DNA of 64,000 nt from Muriicola sp. Z0-33 (GTDB taxonomy: Bacteria; Bacteroidota; Bacteroidia; Flavobacteriales; Flavobacteriaceae): NCBI RefSeq assembly GCF_026126425.1, contig NZ_JAFMPW010000008.1:62001-126000 (forward strand), given 5' to 3'. The notes under the pieces were generated by a model. The model was not told the DNA's origin and made no database searches. It worked only from the letters and a program-made list of their open reading frames with translations. Positions 34,413 through 43,999 of the stretch are shown piece by piece (within the stretch, counting starts at the first letter, position 1; every line of letters starts with the position of its first letter). The position numbers and the translations under genes were made by a program.

Positions 34413-36353
34413 CTAGTCTTCTGATTCTAATTCTATGGCATCTCCATCGTTAATGGGTTCTCCTTTATCGCCTTTCAGATGAATATCCAAAAACTCCAGT
34501 ACCTTGCTATAGGCTTCAATTTGGTTTTCTTTTTTAACAAAACCATGACCTTCATCTTCAAAAAGGACATATTCTACAGGAACCCCATTCTTGCGCACCC
34601 CTGCAACAATTTCATCCGATTCTACCTGCAATACCCGAGGGTCCTGAGCACCTTGCAGCACAATTAATGGTTTGGTAACCTTGTCTGTATGGAAAAGAGG
34701 AGAGATCTTCTTAAGGCGCACTGAGTCTGCGGAATTAGGGTCTCCTAATTCCAGATACAATGCATCTTTAAAAGATTCCCACCATGGTGGTATGCTTCTC
34801 AGGGTACGAATCCAATTGGTTACACCAAATAAGTTTACACCCACCGTAAATTCTTCAGGCGTATAGGTAAGGGCGGCCATAGTCATATATCCACCATAAG
34901 AACCTCCTAAAATCCCTATCTTATCACTCTCTATTTCAGGTTGCTGTGCCAACCAGTTCTTTCCTTCAACACAATCTTTTAAATCCTTATCGCCATGGTT
35001 AAGGTCGTCCATCTGAAAGAAACTTTTACCATATCCACTACTGCCCCTGTTGTTTACGGCCAATATGGCGTATCCATGGTTCACCATATATTGAATCAGA
35101 GAACTGAAATTCTGGCGCGACTGCCCGCCCGGGCCACCGTGTACCCATACCAGGGCAGGTACTTTATTATCAGGGCTGGCCTGATGTGGCTTATAATAGA
35201 TTGCCGGAATCTCCAGGCCATCAAAGGATTTATATCGAATAACTTCGGCAGTTACTAAATGTGATGCATCAATGTCATTATTCAGTACATCTGTAAGTTT
35301 AGTCTGGCTTTTTGCTTCCAGGTCGTATACGTAAAGATTAGAAGGGGTATGCGACCCGCCGGCGTAGAACCGCATATGCTTTTCGTCCTGTGAAAAACCA
35401 ACATTGGTAATATCCATATTGTCAAAAGACGGTAGGTCTATATTATTACCCGAAGCCATATCTTTAACTTCAATCACATTTTTAGCATCTTCATTAATGT
35501 AGGTTACCTGATAGGTCCCATTTTCCGTATAGTAACTTCCCATGATGTCCCAGTCTTTTTCAAGAACTTTTTCACGGGTTTTCTCTTCTATATTATATTT
35601 CATCAGGTAGGAGAATTCCCCGCCAACATCCGTACTATAAAGTAGCGCTTTACCATCTGGGGTAAAATCCTCAGCCCCGTTTGAACTCTGCTGCTCGTTT
35701 ATTTTGGTAAGCGACTTGTCTTTAATGCTGTATAAAAACAAATCGCTGTCATTGGTATTAATCGCCTTGCTCAACGGCAGGTAATTTTTATCCCTGGACA
35801 AGCCTCCGATATTGTACCCCTCGTCGTTTTGATAAATCAGCTTTGATTTAAATTCTGCCAGATCCATTTCGTATAGATCCATAAACCGCTTGTCTCTTTT
35901 GTTGGAAGTATAGAAAAAACTTTTATCATCATCTGCCCATCCGTAGAACAAAGCCCTTGCACCATCCGACGGGGTGAGGTCTTTATGATTCCCCTCCAGG
36001 TCCCGGATAAAAATGTGGTAGATCTCATCTCCGTTATTGTCCATCCTGAAAAGCATACGTTCATCCTCGGGAAAATAGGAAATTGAAAAAACGGAGGAAC
36101 TGTCAGACTGAGTAACTGGCATTAAATCTCCACCGGATACAGGAACGGTGTACATGTTATAAACACCAGAACGATTGCTCGATATCAGGAGCTTGGACTT
36201 ATCTGGTGAGAAGCTACCCCCGCCGATGGCTTCATTATCCATCATCTGCTCAATAGTGTAACTTTTAAGGGTTTCCGCAATGGACGGTTCCTTTTTTTCT
36301 TCTTTACAACCCCAGACCAGTGCCAGAGCCAAAATTAAAATGATTTGTTTCAT
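34413..36353 (-). CDS. S9-family (prolyl oligopeptidase-type) peptidase, lipoprotein
   Basis: The 646-residue protein has a lipoprotein signal (ending VWGC, Cys16), a beta-propeller of TolB/WD-like blades (about 35-390; SPDKSKLLISSN, SRDKNYLPLS, FTPDGKALLYS) and a C-terminal alpha/beta hydrolase with nucleophile Ser485 in GGSYGG, Asp571 in GAQDPRV and His603 in DEGHGF. The propeller restricts substrate size. It degrades short peptides at the cell surface or periplasm. The neighbouring upstream gene encodes a sortilin-type repeat protein with a 52-base gap. The family is certain; substrate is not. Confidence 0.93.
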   Translation of the reverse strand: MKQIILILALALVWGCKEEKKEPSIAETLKSYTIEQMMDNEAIGGGSFSPDKSKLLISSNRSGVYNMYTVPVSGGDLMPVTQSDSSSVFSISYFPEDERMLFRMDNNGDEIYHIFIRDLEGNHKDLTPSDGARALFYGWADDDKSFFYTSNKRDKRFMDLYEMDLAEFKSKLIYQNDEGYNIGGLSRDKNYLPLSKAINTNDSDLFLYSIKDKSLTKINEQQSSNGAEDFTPDGKALLYSTDVGGEFSYLMKYNIEEKTREKVLEKDWDIMGSYYTENGTYQVTYINEDAKNVIEVKDMASGNNIDLPSFDNMDITNVGFSQDEKHMRFYAGGSHTPSNLYVYDLEAKSQTKLTDVLNNDIDASHLVTAEVIRYKSFDGLEIPAIYYKPHQASPDNKVPALVWVHGGPGGQSRQNFSSLIQYMVNHGYAILAVNNRGSSGYGKSFFQMDDLNHGDKDLKDCVEGKNWLAQQPEIESDKIGILGGSYGGYMTMAALTYTPEEFTVGVNLFGVTNWIRTLRSIPPWWESFKDALYLELGDPNSADSVRLKKISPLFHTDKVTKPLIVLQGAQDPRVLQVESDEIVAGVRKNGVPVEYVLFEDEGHGFVKKENQIEAYSKVLEFLDIHLKGDKGEPINDGDAIELESED

Positions 36354-36405
36354 GAAAGTTGTTATTTAGATTAATGATTTACTTTTTGATATTGGTTTTT
36401 CCGGA

Positions 36406-39400
36406 TCATTCAAGGTTAAAGATTTGAGTGGCCTTAAATGGTGAGGCATCCAATGATTCAATAGACGCCTGATAAGGTCTCCAGGTTTCACTAAAAAAGC
36501 TATTTGTTTTCTCGAGCGCATTTTTCAGATCCTCTTCAGCATATTGCACCAATCTTTTTTCGGTATCAGTCAAACCACTTTTTCTGCTTCTGACATAGGA
36601 ACGGGCAGAACTAAGTCTGCGGGTGACCGTCATTTCCTGATTACGTGTAATGCCCTGTCTCTTATCTTCCTTTCCCAGGTATATGGCAATGACAGAATCT
36701 ATAGATTTCACCATGTCCTTAGAAGCTTTCACCTGCTCTTTATACTTTTCCTTATCCATTTTTTTAAGATCCCCTGCAAATTTGTTGGCCAGATTCTTAC
36801 TCTCTACCAATTGTTTTACAGCATCGGCAGCTATCTGGGTATAATTTTGAAGTTTTTTCCCCATTTCGTATACTTCGTTGATTGATACAGTAGATACTTC
36901 GAGTCTTGGATCCGATTTTACAGTGATCATGGTTTCATCTGTCATTTCTCCAAAGGTGACTTCGACTTTAAATGTACCAGGCTTTACTTTTATACCTCCC
37001 CGCTCATTTTTACTCTTGCTGATCTTTCTTGAAGGTTGATCTGATCCCTTTTCATCCATTTGCCAATAAATTCTGTGTAAGCCAGCTTTTTCAGGAGTTT
37101 TGAACTTTAAAGTTCTAATTAATCGGTCTCCTTCGTAAAACTGGAACTGAACAGAATCCTTCTTTTGCACACCGCTCAATTCTTTTTCTTTTTTCTCTTC
37201 TGCTTCATTCTGATCTGTTACTTGCCCGGTAGGGGTGTCTTCCTTTTTCTGGTCAGGGCCTTTTTTCTTCCCTTCCTTTAAATAATAGGTAATCATAGCT
37301 CCTGAACTTCTATTCTTCGCATTGTATAATGCATCGCCCCCAAACCTGCTACCGGTTGGTTGTTGGTAGGCTGCCTGATAAGCCGTTGGAGGACTAAACA
37401 AAGCAATATCTCTTTGCAATAAAGTTTTGTCCTGTGCAATGGCTCTTAAGGGCCTGATATCGTCCAATACCCAGGCTGCCCTGCCAAAGGTGCCTATAAT
37501 CAAGTCGTGTTCCCGGGGATGTATAACCAGGTCTTTTGTAGATACCGTCGGGAAACCTTCTGTCCATTTTTCCCAATTATTCCCGGCATTAAATGATATA
37601 TACAAGCCGTCATCAGTTCCCAGAAACATCAGATTTGGGTTTTCCGGGTCTTCAACTATAGACAGGGTGTAACTTTTTACATCGGTCCCATCCACTATAC
37701 GTTCCCAGTTTTTACCATAATCTTTTGTCCGATAAGCATAAGGGGTATAATTAAACCTTCTATAATCATTGGCAATGAGTAGTGCTTCTCCCTTATTTTG
37801 GGTAGAAGCTTTTATCTGTGGTATCCAACTACCAGGGGGCAGGCCTTTTATATTCCTGGTAACCTCTATCCATTCTGCACCTCCGTTTAAGGTATAATGT
37901 ACACGTCCATCATCTGTGCCTACCCAGAGCATGTCCTTTTCTACAACTGATGGTTCTATTACAAGTATCGTAGTATGGTTTTCTGCCCCGGTGGCATCCA
38001 TTGTAAGTCCGCCACTATCGCTTTGCTTTTGTTTTTCGGGGTCGTTAGTGGTAAGGTCCGGGGATATTACCTCCCAGGTTAACCCCTTGTCTCTGCTTTT
38101 ATGGACAAACTGACTCCCAAAATAAACGGTATTGTTATTAAAGGGATCTTGCCCGATAGCAGCATTCCAGTTAAACCTAAGTTTTGTTTCTGCATCGGGA
38201 GGCGTTGGCCTCACACTATAATTATTGCCAGTTTGCCAATCGTATCTGCTAACATAACCTTGTTGACTCATAGAGTAGCCGTAACGGCTATCTTCCCTAT
38301 CAGGGATCACATCAAAGCCGTCTCCAAAAGAAATCTCCTGCCAATAACTATTGCGTATGCCCTGTGCTCTCCAAACATAAGCAGGGCCCCTCCAGGAACC
38401 ATTATCCTGCATACCGCCGTAAACGTTGTAGGGAAATTCATTGTCAACACTTATATGATAAAATTGCGCAACAGGAAGATTGCCAATAAAACGCCAGGAC
38501 TTGCCACCATCTTTTGAAATATTGAGTCCCCCATCATTCCCATCTATCATAAATTGTCCGTCTTCCGGATGTATCCACCAGGCATGGTGATCCGGATGTA
38601 CCCCGTTATTCGCATTATATGCCGGCATTAGCTGTGTAAAGTTTTTACCTCCGTCTTCTGATACATTTACATAGGTAAATACAGAAAACACCCTGTTTTC
38701 ATTCTGGGGATCAACAAAGATATCCGAGTAGTAAAATGGTCTGTTTCCTATATCGCTTTTGTCATTGATCTTCTTCCATTTAAATCCCCCGTCTTCAGAT
38801 TTATACAGGGCATTCTTTTTGGCCTCCACCAGGGCGTAAATGATATCGGGTTTATTGCGGGCAATGGCCACCCCAATTCTACCCAGATTACCTTCCGGGA
38901 AGCCATCTTCCGGGAGTACCTTTTTCCAGGTCTTGCCACCATCATGGGTTATATGTAAACCACTGCCAGATCCACCACTGTTAAAGAACCATGGATCTCT
39001 TTTGTGTTCCCATAGTGCTGCAATTAATTTATTCGGGTTGCCTGGATCCATAATAAGATCGGCAACTCCGGTTTTGTTATTGGCAAAAAGTATTTTTTCC
39101 CAGCTAATACCGCCATCAACAGTCTTAAATACTCCTCTTTCCGGATGTTCTCCCCATGGAGAACCAATAGCACCTACATAAATGGTATTAGGATCTGTAG
39201 GGTCTATAATAATTCTATGTATATGACGAGTGTTTTCCAGACCCATGGCCTGCCAGTTTTTACCCCCGTCCAATGAACGATACACCCCATAACCACCATT
39301 TAAACTGTTTCTGGGGTTTCCTTCCCCGGTACCCACCCAGATAACAGACGGATTGGATTGCTGAATGGCTACTGCACCGATAGATGCGGTAAACTCTTTA

Positions 39401-39642
39401 TCAAAAATGGGATCCCATTTTATGCCTCCTGAGGTGGACTTCCATAGCCCTCCAGAGGCAGTGCCTACATACATAATATCGGGTTCCTGATGTACAACAT
39501 CAATTGCGGTTACACGCCCGCTCATACCACCAGGCCCTATATTTCTGGGTTGGAGGTCCTGAAGTAATTCTGTCTTAAAATCCTGAGCAAATAGAGAAAT
39601 AGCGGTAATAAATACCCCTAAAAAGAGTAATTTTTTTGTCAT
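36406..39642 (-). CDS. Large secreted sortilin/VPS10-like repeat protein
   Basis: The 1078-residue protein has a signal peptide (ending ISLFAQ, about residue 20) and more than eight Asp-box-like repeats (S-x-D-G-G-K-x-W: RSLDGGKNW, KTVDGGISW, ITHDGGKTW, KSEDGGFKW, ISKDGGKSW), which build beta-propellers of the sortilin/BNR type. The C-terminal 250 residues hold a coiled-coil-like region (EKKEKELSG, ASKDMVKSIDSVI) and a beta domain, LIRTLKFKTPEKAGLHR. Annotated homologues are usually called glycosyl hydrolase, but no catalytic motif is evident. It lies directly upstream of the S9 peptidase. Confidence 0.85.
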   Translation of the reverse strand: MTKKLLFLGVFITAISLFAQDFKTELLQDLQPRNIGPGGMSGRVTAIDVVHQEPDIMYVGTASGGLWKSTSGGIKWDPIFDKEFTASIGAVAIQQSNPSVIWVGTGEGNPRNSLNGGYGVYRSLDGGKNWQAMGLENTRHIHRIIIDPTDPNTIYVGAIGSPWGEHPERGVFKTVDGGISWEKILFANNKTGVADLIMDPGNPNKLIAALWEHKRDPWFFNSGGSGSGLHITHDGGKTWKKVLPEDGFPEGNLGRIGVAIARNKPDIIYALVEAKKNALYKSEDGGFKWKKINDKSDIGNRPFYYSDIFVDPQNENRVFSVFTYVNVSEDGGKNFTQLMPAYNANNGVHPDHHAWWIHPEDGQFMIDGNDGGLNISKDGGKSWRFIGNLPVAQFYHISVDNEFPYNVYGGMQDNGSWRGPAYVWRAQGIRNSYWQEISFGDGFDVIPDREDSRYGYSMSQQGYVSRYDWQTGNNYSVRPTPPDAETKLRFNWNAAIGQDPFNNNTVYFGSQFVHKSRDKGLTWEVISPDLTTNDPEKQKQSDSGGLTMDATGAENHTTILVIEPSVVEKDMLWVGTDDGRVHYTLNGGAEWIEVTRNIKGLPPGSWIPQIKASTQNKGEALLIANDYRRFNYTPYAYRTKDYGKNWERIVDGTDVKSYTLSIVEDPENPNLMFLGTDDGLYISFNAGNNWEKWTEGFPTVSTKDLVIHPREHDLIIGTFGRAAWVLDDIRPLRAIAQDKTLLQRDIALFSPPTAYQAAYQQPTGSRFGGDALYNAKNRSSGAMITYYLKEGKKKGPDQKKEDTPTGQVTDQNEAEEKKEKELSGVQKKDSVQFQFYEGDRLIRTLKFKTPEKAGLHRIYWQMDEKGSDQPSRKISKSKNERGGIKVKPGTFKVEVTFGEMTDETMITVKSDPRLEVSTVSINEVYEMGKKLQNYTQIAADAVKQLVESKNLANKFAGDLKKMDKEKYKEQVKASKDMVKSIDSVIAIYLGKEDKRQGITRNQEMTVTRRLSSARSYVRSRKSGLTDTEKRLVQYAEEDLKNALEKTNSFFSETWRPYQASIESLDASPFKATQIFNLE

Positions 39643-39739
39643 TTTTAGGTGAAGTTAATAAGTCGGACCCAATATACCTATAAAGTTTAGTTTGAAGTCT
39701 TAAAAACGTGTTAAGGGAGTGGGTTTACAATGAACATTA

Positions 39740-39820
39740 AACAGTTGGCAGTAAGCAGAAAGCTGTACGCAGTGTCCACTAAGTAATAAGCAATAAGTAG
39801 TGAGTAGTTAAGTGGTTAGG
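39740..39820. repeat. Low-complexity AGTAAGTAG-type repeat
   Basis: The 185-base gap between the sortilin-like and decarboxylase genes contains an irregular run of short units such as GCAGTAAGCAG, AAGTAATAAGC, AATAAGTAG, TGAGTAGTTAAGTGG. It has no ORF, no hairpin and no sign of an insertion element. Runs of this type are seen in other flavobacterial genomes; I cannot show an exact array length. Confidence 0.5.
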
Positions 39821-39827
39821 AGAATAT

Positions 39828-41261
39828 TTAATGGTGATGCTTAACCATATCCTTTAACAACGTTAAGCTTAGGTCTACCTGTGCCAAATGCGTCCGGAAA
39901 GAGAGTACCGCAAAACGCAACCACACCGTTTCATTAATTGTAGTTGAAGATAAAAAAACCCTGCCGTCCTTTTTAAAATTTTCTATCAGCCCCAGATTAA
40001 AGGCGTTGGCATCAGTTTCATCTGGGATATATCGAAAAATGGCTATAGATAGCTCGGGTTGCGGACCAACTTCAAAGCCCAGCTTTTGCACCTGAGTATA
40101 GAAATATTTGCAGAGTAATACTTTTTCTTCTAAGGCAGCTTTAAACGGTGCAATTCCCAGAAGCTGCAACGAGATCCACATTCTTAACCCCCGGAAATGC
40201 TTGGTGAGTTCCGGAGAGAGATCTGCCGGTGAAGGTTCTTCCTCTAAGGTAAAAGCATCCTGCATATAACTTGCGGTATGGTGGTGCGATTGGTAAAGCG
40301 CTGCCGTATTTTTTATCAATATGGCCCCTATACCATAGGATAGGAATAATCCTTTATGAGGGTCTATGGCGATAGAATCTGAGAGTGCTGTGCCTTTAAA
40401 AGCCTTTTTTAATTTATCAGATAGCATAAAAAATCCTCCGTAAGCCGCATCTATATGGTACCACACATTATGTTTTTGGGCAATTTCGCCTATGGCCTCT
40501 AACGGGTCTATAGCCCCCGTATCTGTGGTTCCGGCGGAGGCAAAGACCATAAAAGGGATGAGGTTGCCTACAAGGTCCGCTTCTATTTGCCGGTTCAATG
40601 CCTCTGGATTCATTTTAAAATTACGGTCCATAGGCAGGTATCGTACAATACATTCGGACATTCCAGCTATTCTCAAGGACTTCTGTATACAATGGTGCAG
40701 TTGATGGGTCATATACACCACACATTTTTCAATGTCTTTTGCTTTAATTCCTTTATAGTCACGAGCTGTTGCGATAGCAGAAAGATTGGCTATAGAACCT
40801 CCGGAGGTTAGATTTCCCAGGGCATCAGCCGGATAGTCTACCATTTGACACATCCATCGAAGCAGTAAATTTTCCATCCTTACGCCACCGGGGCAGGCAA
40901 AGAAAATACCAGTATATCTGTTGGTCACAGCCGCCAGGTAATCTCCCAGGGCCGTGGTAAAAACCCCACCACCGGGGATATACCCAAAGTGTCCTCCAGA
41001 AGCCGGATTTAGATTGGGGGTGTCCACATTATCTTTTAAAATATCCAGAATCTCTTCAATAGATTTTCCAGTTTCTTCAATTGGGAAGTCGTATATGGCC
41101 CGGCCCATTTCTTCAGAAATAACAAAAGTCGTATTTGGATTAAACTCGTCCAGGAATTTATCAGCATATTCCTGTACTGCCTTATTCCATTGACTTCTTT
41201 CTGAAGGGAGTGGTTCAAGTTTTCTGGAAATCTGCTCTAGTTGCTTTATTCTGTCTATCAT
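39828..41261 (-). CDS. PLP-dependent group II amino acid decarboxylase-like enzyme
   Basis: The 477-residue protein is a fold-type I PLP enzyme: N-terminal helix and GHFGYIPGGGV, SGGSIANLSAIATARD, H190 in THQLHHC (stacks on PLP), D271 in HIDAAYGG (binds pyridine N), and the Schiff-base lysine K303 in DPHKG. This is the aromatic-L-amino-acid/glutamate decarboxylase type. The substrate cannot be read from the sequence. It is a lone gene; a second family member of a different branch lies at 62385-63809. Confidence 0.9.
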   Translation of the reverse strand: MIDRIKQLEQISRKLEPLPSERSQWNKAVQEYADKFLDEFNPNTTFVISEEMGRAIYDFPIEETGKSIEEILDILKDNVDTPNLNPASGGHFGYIPGGGVFTTALGDYLAAVTNRYTGIFFACPGGVRMENLLLRWMCQMVDYPADALGNLTSGGSIANLSAIATARDYKGIKAKDIEKCVVYMTHQLHHCIQKSLRIAGMSECIVRYLPMDRNFKMNPEALNRQIEADLVGNLIPFMVFASAGTTDTGAIDPLEAIGEIAQKHNVWYHIDAAYGGFFMLSDKLKKAFKGTALSDSIAIDPHKGLFLSYGIGAILIKNTAALYQSHHHTASYMQDAFTLEEEPSPADLSPELTKHFRGLRMWISLQLLGIAPFKAALEEKVLLCKYFYTQVQKLGFEVGPQPELSIAIFRYIPDETDANAFNLGLIENFKKDGRVFLSSTTINETVWLRFAVLSFRTHLAQVDLSLTLLKDMVKHHH

Positions 41262-41467
41262 AGGCTAATGCCTCCAAAACTGCTATTTATTTACTATCCT
41301 CCCATACTGATCATTTTCCGGTACCTTCTATCACCCTAATGGAAATAGGTAAGGTCCCAGAAATGCGTTACCATATTAAACAACCGGGACTAGTCGAAAG
41401 GGGAATTGCTTTTATTAATTTAATTTTGGATCGGACTGATTGTTCATCCTGCGTATACAGATGAGGA

Positions 41468-42031
41468 CTATTGTTGAGCCATTTCCATGTTAATGACAAT
41501 GTTCACTTCTTCTCCAATTGGGAAGTCTTTCATACCTACCTCAAAATCCTTTCGGTTAATGCTCCCTGTAATCTTTAATCCTGCCTTTAATTTCTGACTG
41601 CGTCGATCCGTAATAATCCCGTTTAATTTACCATCTAAACTCACGGTTTTAGTTATACCGTGTAATGTAAGTTCTCCATTGATCCTGAATGTTTTCTCCC
41701 CGATTTTTTCATTAGAGGTAGTTTTAAAAGTCATTTCAGGATGAGTTTCCGCCGCAAAAAAGTCATCGCTTCTTAAATGATCATCTCTGCGTTCTACCCC
41801 AGTATTGATACTTTTTGTTGATATCTTCACATCAAAAATTGGTGTCGCAAAGCTGTCATCAGAAGTAACCGCAGTAATATCAAATTCACCAAAGTTCCCT
41901 GTAATCTCTGAGATCATAAGATGTGAAACAGAAAAATTTATGTTGCTGTGCGCAGGGTCTACTTTCCAGGTGGTTTGTGCATAGACAGATACGCAGAAAA
42001 TGAGGCATACAATTATAGCTAGGTTTTTCAT
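41468..42031 (-). CDS. Periplasmic YceI-family protein
   Basis: The 187-residue protein has a signal peptide (ending SVYAQ, about residue 19) and the YceI lipocalin-like core: TWKVDPAHSNINFSVSHLMISEITGNF, DDHLRSDDFFAAETHPEMTFKTT, LTLHGITKTVSLDGKL, and a final beta segment. YceI proteins bind isoprenoid-type ligands such as quinones. It is last in the minus-strand run from 46370; the 45-base gap to the haem-binding gene is the largest in the run. Confidence 0.92.
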   Translation of the reverse strand: MKNLAIIVCLIFCVSVYAQTTWKVDPAHSNINFSVSHLMISEITGNFGEFDITAVTSDDSFATPIFDVKISTKSINTGVERRDDHLRSDDFFAAETHPEMTFKTTSNEKIGEKTFRINGELTLHGITKTVSLDGKLNGIITDRRSQKLKAGLKITGSINRKDFEVGMKDFPIGEEVNIVINMEMAQQ

Positions 42032-42076
42032 AATTTTATTTTTGTGATTTATAATTAAGTAATAAAGAATCAGATT

Positions 42077-42586
42077 TTACTCTGGCGCTGCTCTTCTTCG
42101 GCGTTTCATCACCAGGCTGTCTGCCGGATAGGTCTCTTTCAAATAATTCATTTGTGCCTTTGCCCAGTTTATTAGCATAGTTCTTTGCTCTTCTGAAAGA
42201 TTGGCTTCGGCATGCAGCCCAAAATTGGTATAGGAAGCAAGTGGCATTTCGTGCTCTTCTACCATTTCTACGATTTCTTCAAATTTGTGATTTTGAACAG
42301 CAATTGGCCTATTTATAAATTCAGAAAAGTTTAGATCACCCTTCCCGTGTTCTATGTGGTCATTTAACCACCATGCTACCGGCTGAACCTTGGAGTACCA
42401 GGGGTAAGCCGTCAGGTTGGAATGGCAATCATTACATGCAACTTTTAGCGTTTTTTGTACATTTTCCGGCACTTCATACTTTTTGGATAGCGCATAAGTC
42501 TGATCGTTAGAATCGTTCTTTTCCGGCCTGAAAAATTGAATTAGCACCAAAATTGCCAGAAGACCTAATAGTATTTTTTTTAGCAT
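42077..42586 (-). CDS. Haem-binding (Haem_bd) domain protein
   Basis: The 169-residue protein has an N-terminal membrane anchor (about 4-19) and a single haem-type C51-N-D-C54-H55 in VACNDCHSNLTAYPWYSKVQPVAWWLNDHIEHGK, the pattern of the Bacteroidota Haem_bd family. It is probably a periplasmic cytochrome c. In its gene run it may accept electrons from the FAD lactone oxidase encoded 25 bases upstream. That partnership is inference from neighbourhood. Confidence 0.85.
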   Translation of the reverse strand: MLKKILLGLLAILVLIQFFRPEKNDSNDQTYALSKKYEVPENVQKTLKVACNDCHSNLTAYPWYSKVQPVAWWLNDHIEHGKGDLNFSEFINRPIAVQNHKFEEIVEMVEEHEMPLASYTNFGLHAEANLSEEQRTMLINWAKAQMNYLKETYPADSLVMKRRRRAAPE

Positions 42587-42611
42587 GATATTCGTTTTTT
42601 GAATTATATGT

Positions 42612-43979
42612 TTAACTGAAAATATTTTGTTCTAAATAGTCGTTTCTAAATTTACCCTTGGGATCAAACTTCTTGGCCAACTCAATAAAATCTGGTAGCT
42701 TCTTATAATTAGATGCCAGAATTCCGGGTGCCATAGAAAATAATTTACCCCAATGAGGTCTGGCTTTAAAAGGTGCCAGTTCTGCTTCAATCAAACGAAT
42801 GAGCCCACTAACTTCTTCCGGGTTTTGTTTCCAGGTAAAATGAATGGCTACACAGTCTTCCTGGTAACAAGGACTCATCCATAAATCATCTGCTGCTATT
42901 GTCCTGATTTCAGTGATCATTAATTGTGGAAAAATTTGCTCTCGCTTTGCTTCCAGGGCCAATATGGCATCGAGCGCATTAACTTTGGGGACAAAGAATT
43001 CGGATTGTAATTCTTCTCCACTACTAGGGGTAAAACCCATCTTAAAATGAGGTAAACGATCATACCAGGGTCCCGGAACTCCCATCTGGTCGGTACAATT
43101 CTCCGAGGAAAGCCTGGTAATTGGATGTAAATTTTTTTCTGCAGGTTTTGCGCCATAGAAGTCAGTTCCTAAATCCTTTATTTGGTGATCTAGCCTCCTT
43201 TTAATCCAAACCTGACTTATTTTTTGATTTTGCCAATCTGTAAATAAGCTCACACTGTATCCGGCAGACAAGATGTCATCAAAATTATTGGTGAGCGATT
43301 CCAATGGAAGGTCCTGGAACACATCCTGACGTACTTCAAATGTTTTTTGAATATTAAGGGTTACTTTGGTGAGAACTCCAAGGGCACCTAAATGAACCAC
43401 CGCCCCGTTAAAATCGGCTTCGTTGGCCGCCTTGCTCAAATCAATAACCTCCCCGGCACCGGAAACCAGTTCTATGGCAGCTACGCTCGTTGCCAGATTG
43501 CCATTTGCTACCCCAGAGCCATGTGTAGCGGTGGCGCAGGCTCCTGCCACAGAAATATGCGGGAGGGATGCCAAATTGTGAATCGCATAGCCTTTTTGAT
43601 GCAATTCTGGTGCAAAATCCCCATATTTAGTACCGGCACCCACAGTTACCGTCATGGCTTCTTCGTTTAAATCTAATACGCCCTTGAGGTACTCAGTAGA
43701 AATCTGATTTACCGGATTATCGGCAATATTATTAAAGCAATGTCGGGACCCTAATGCTTTTTGAGTATCCGATTTTCTAATAAGGGACTGCACCTCTGTA
43801 ATATGCCCCGGCTCATATAGGTTCTTTGCGGTATATGTATAATTTCCTGCCCAGTTCTTACGTAACTCAACTGCCTCTTTTATAATTTTATCGTCCTTTC
43901 TTTTACATGAAATCATTGGAGTCAGTGCCGTGGCGGCGGCAAAACCAGCGGTGGTTTTTATAAACTCTTTTCTTTTCAT
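42612..43979 (-). CDS. FAD-dependent lactone oxidase-like enzyme (VAO/ALO family), exported
   Basis: The 455-residue protein starts MKRKEFIKTTAGFAAATALTPMISC, a Tat-like or lipoprotein signal. It has a VAO-type FAD domain (NYTYTAKNLYEPGHITEVQSLIRKS, ALGSRHCFNNIADN, HISVAGACATATHGSG) and the C-terminal ALO domain ending RPHWGKLF, as in D-arabinono-1,4-lactone and L-gulono-lactone oxidases. It probably oxidises a sugar lactone or polyol in the periplasm. It lies between an isomerase-like gene and a cytochrome-type gene, so it may be the first step of a short electron path. Confidence 0.87.
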   Translation of the reverse strand: MKRKEFIKTTAGFAAATALTPMISCKRKDDKIIKEAVELRKNWAGNYTYTAKNLYEPGHITEVQSLIRKSDTQKALGSRHCFNNIADNPVNQISTEYLKGVLDLNEEAMTVTVGAGTKYGDFAPELHQKGYAIHNLASLPHISVAGACATATHGSGVANGNLATSVAAIELVSGAGEVIDLSKAANEADFNGAVVHLGALGVLTKVTLNIQKTFEVRQDVFQDLPLESLTNNFDDILSAGYSVSLFTDWQNQKISQVWIKRRLDHQIKDLGTDFYGAKPAEKNLHPITRLSSENCTDQMGVPGPWYDRLPHFKMGFTPSSGEELQSEFFVPKVNALDAILALEAKREQIFPQLMITEIRTIAADDLWMSPCYQEDCVAIHFTWKQNPEEVSGLIRLIEAELAPFKARPHWGKLFSMAPGILASNYKKLPDFIELAKKFDPKGKFRNDYLEQNIFS

Positions 43980-43999
43980 TAGTTGAAGTTATAAGTTAA

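Noticed and set aside
41436-41467. GTTCATCC segment near 41445 that resembles the LytTR half-site
   Set aside because: No second half-site lies 21 bases on and it sits after a minus-strand gene, not before a promoter.
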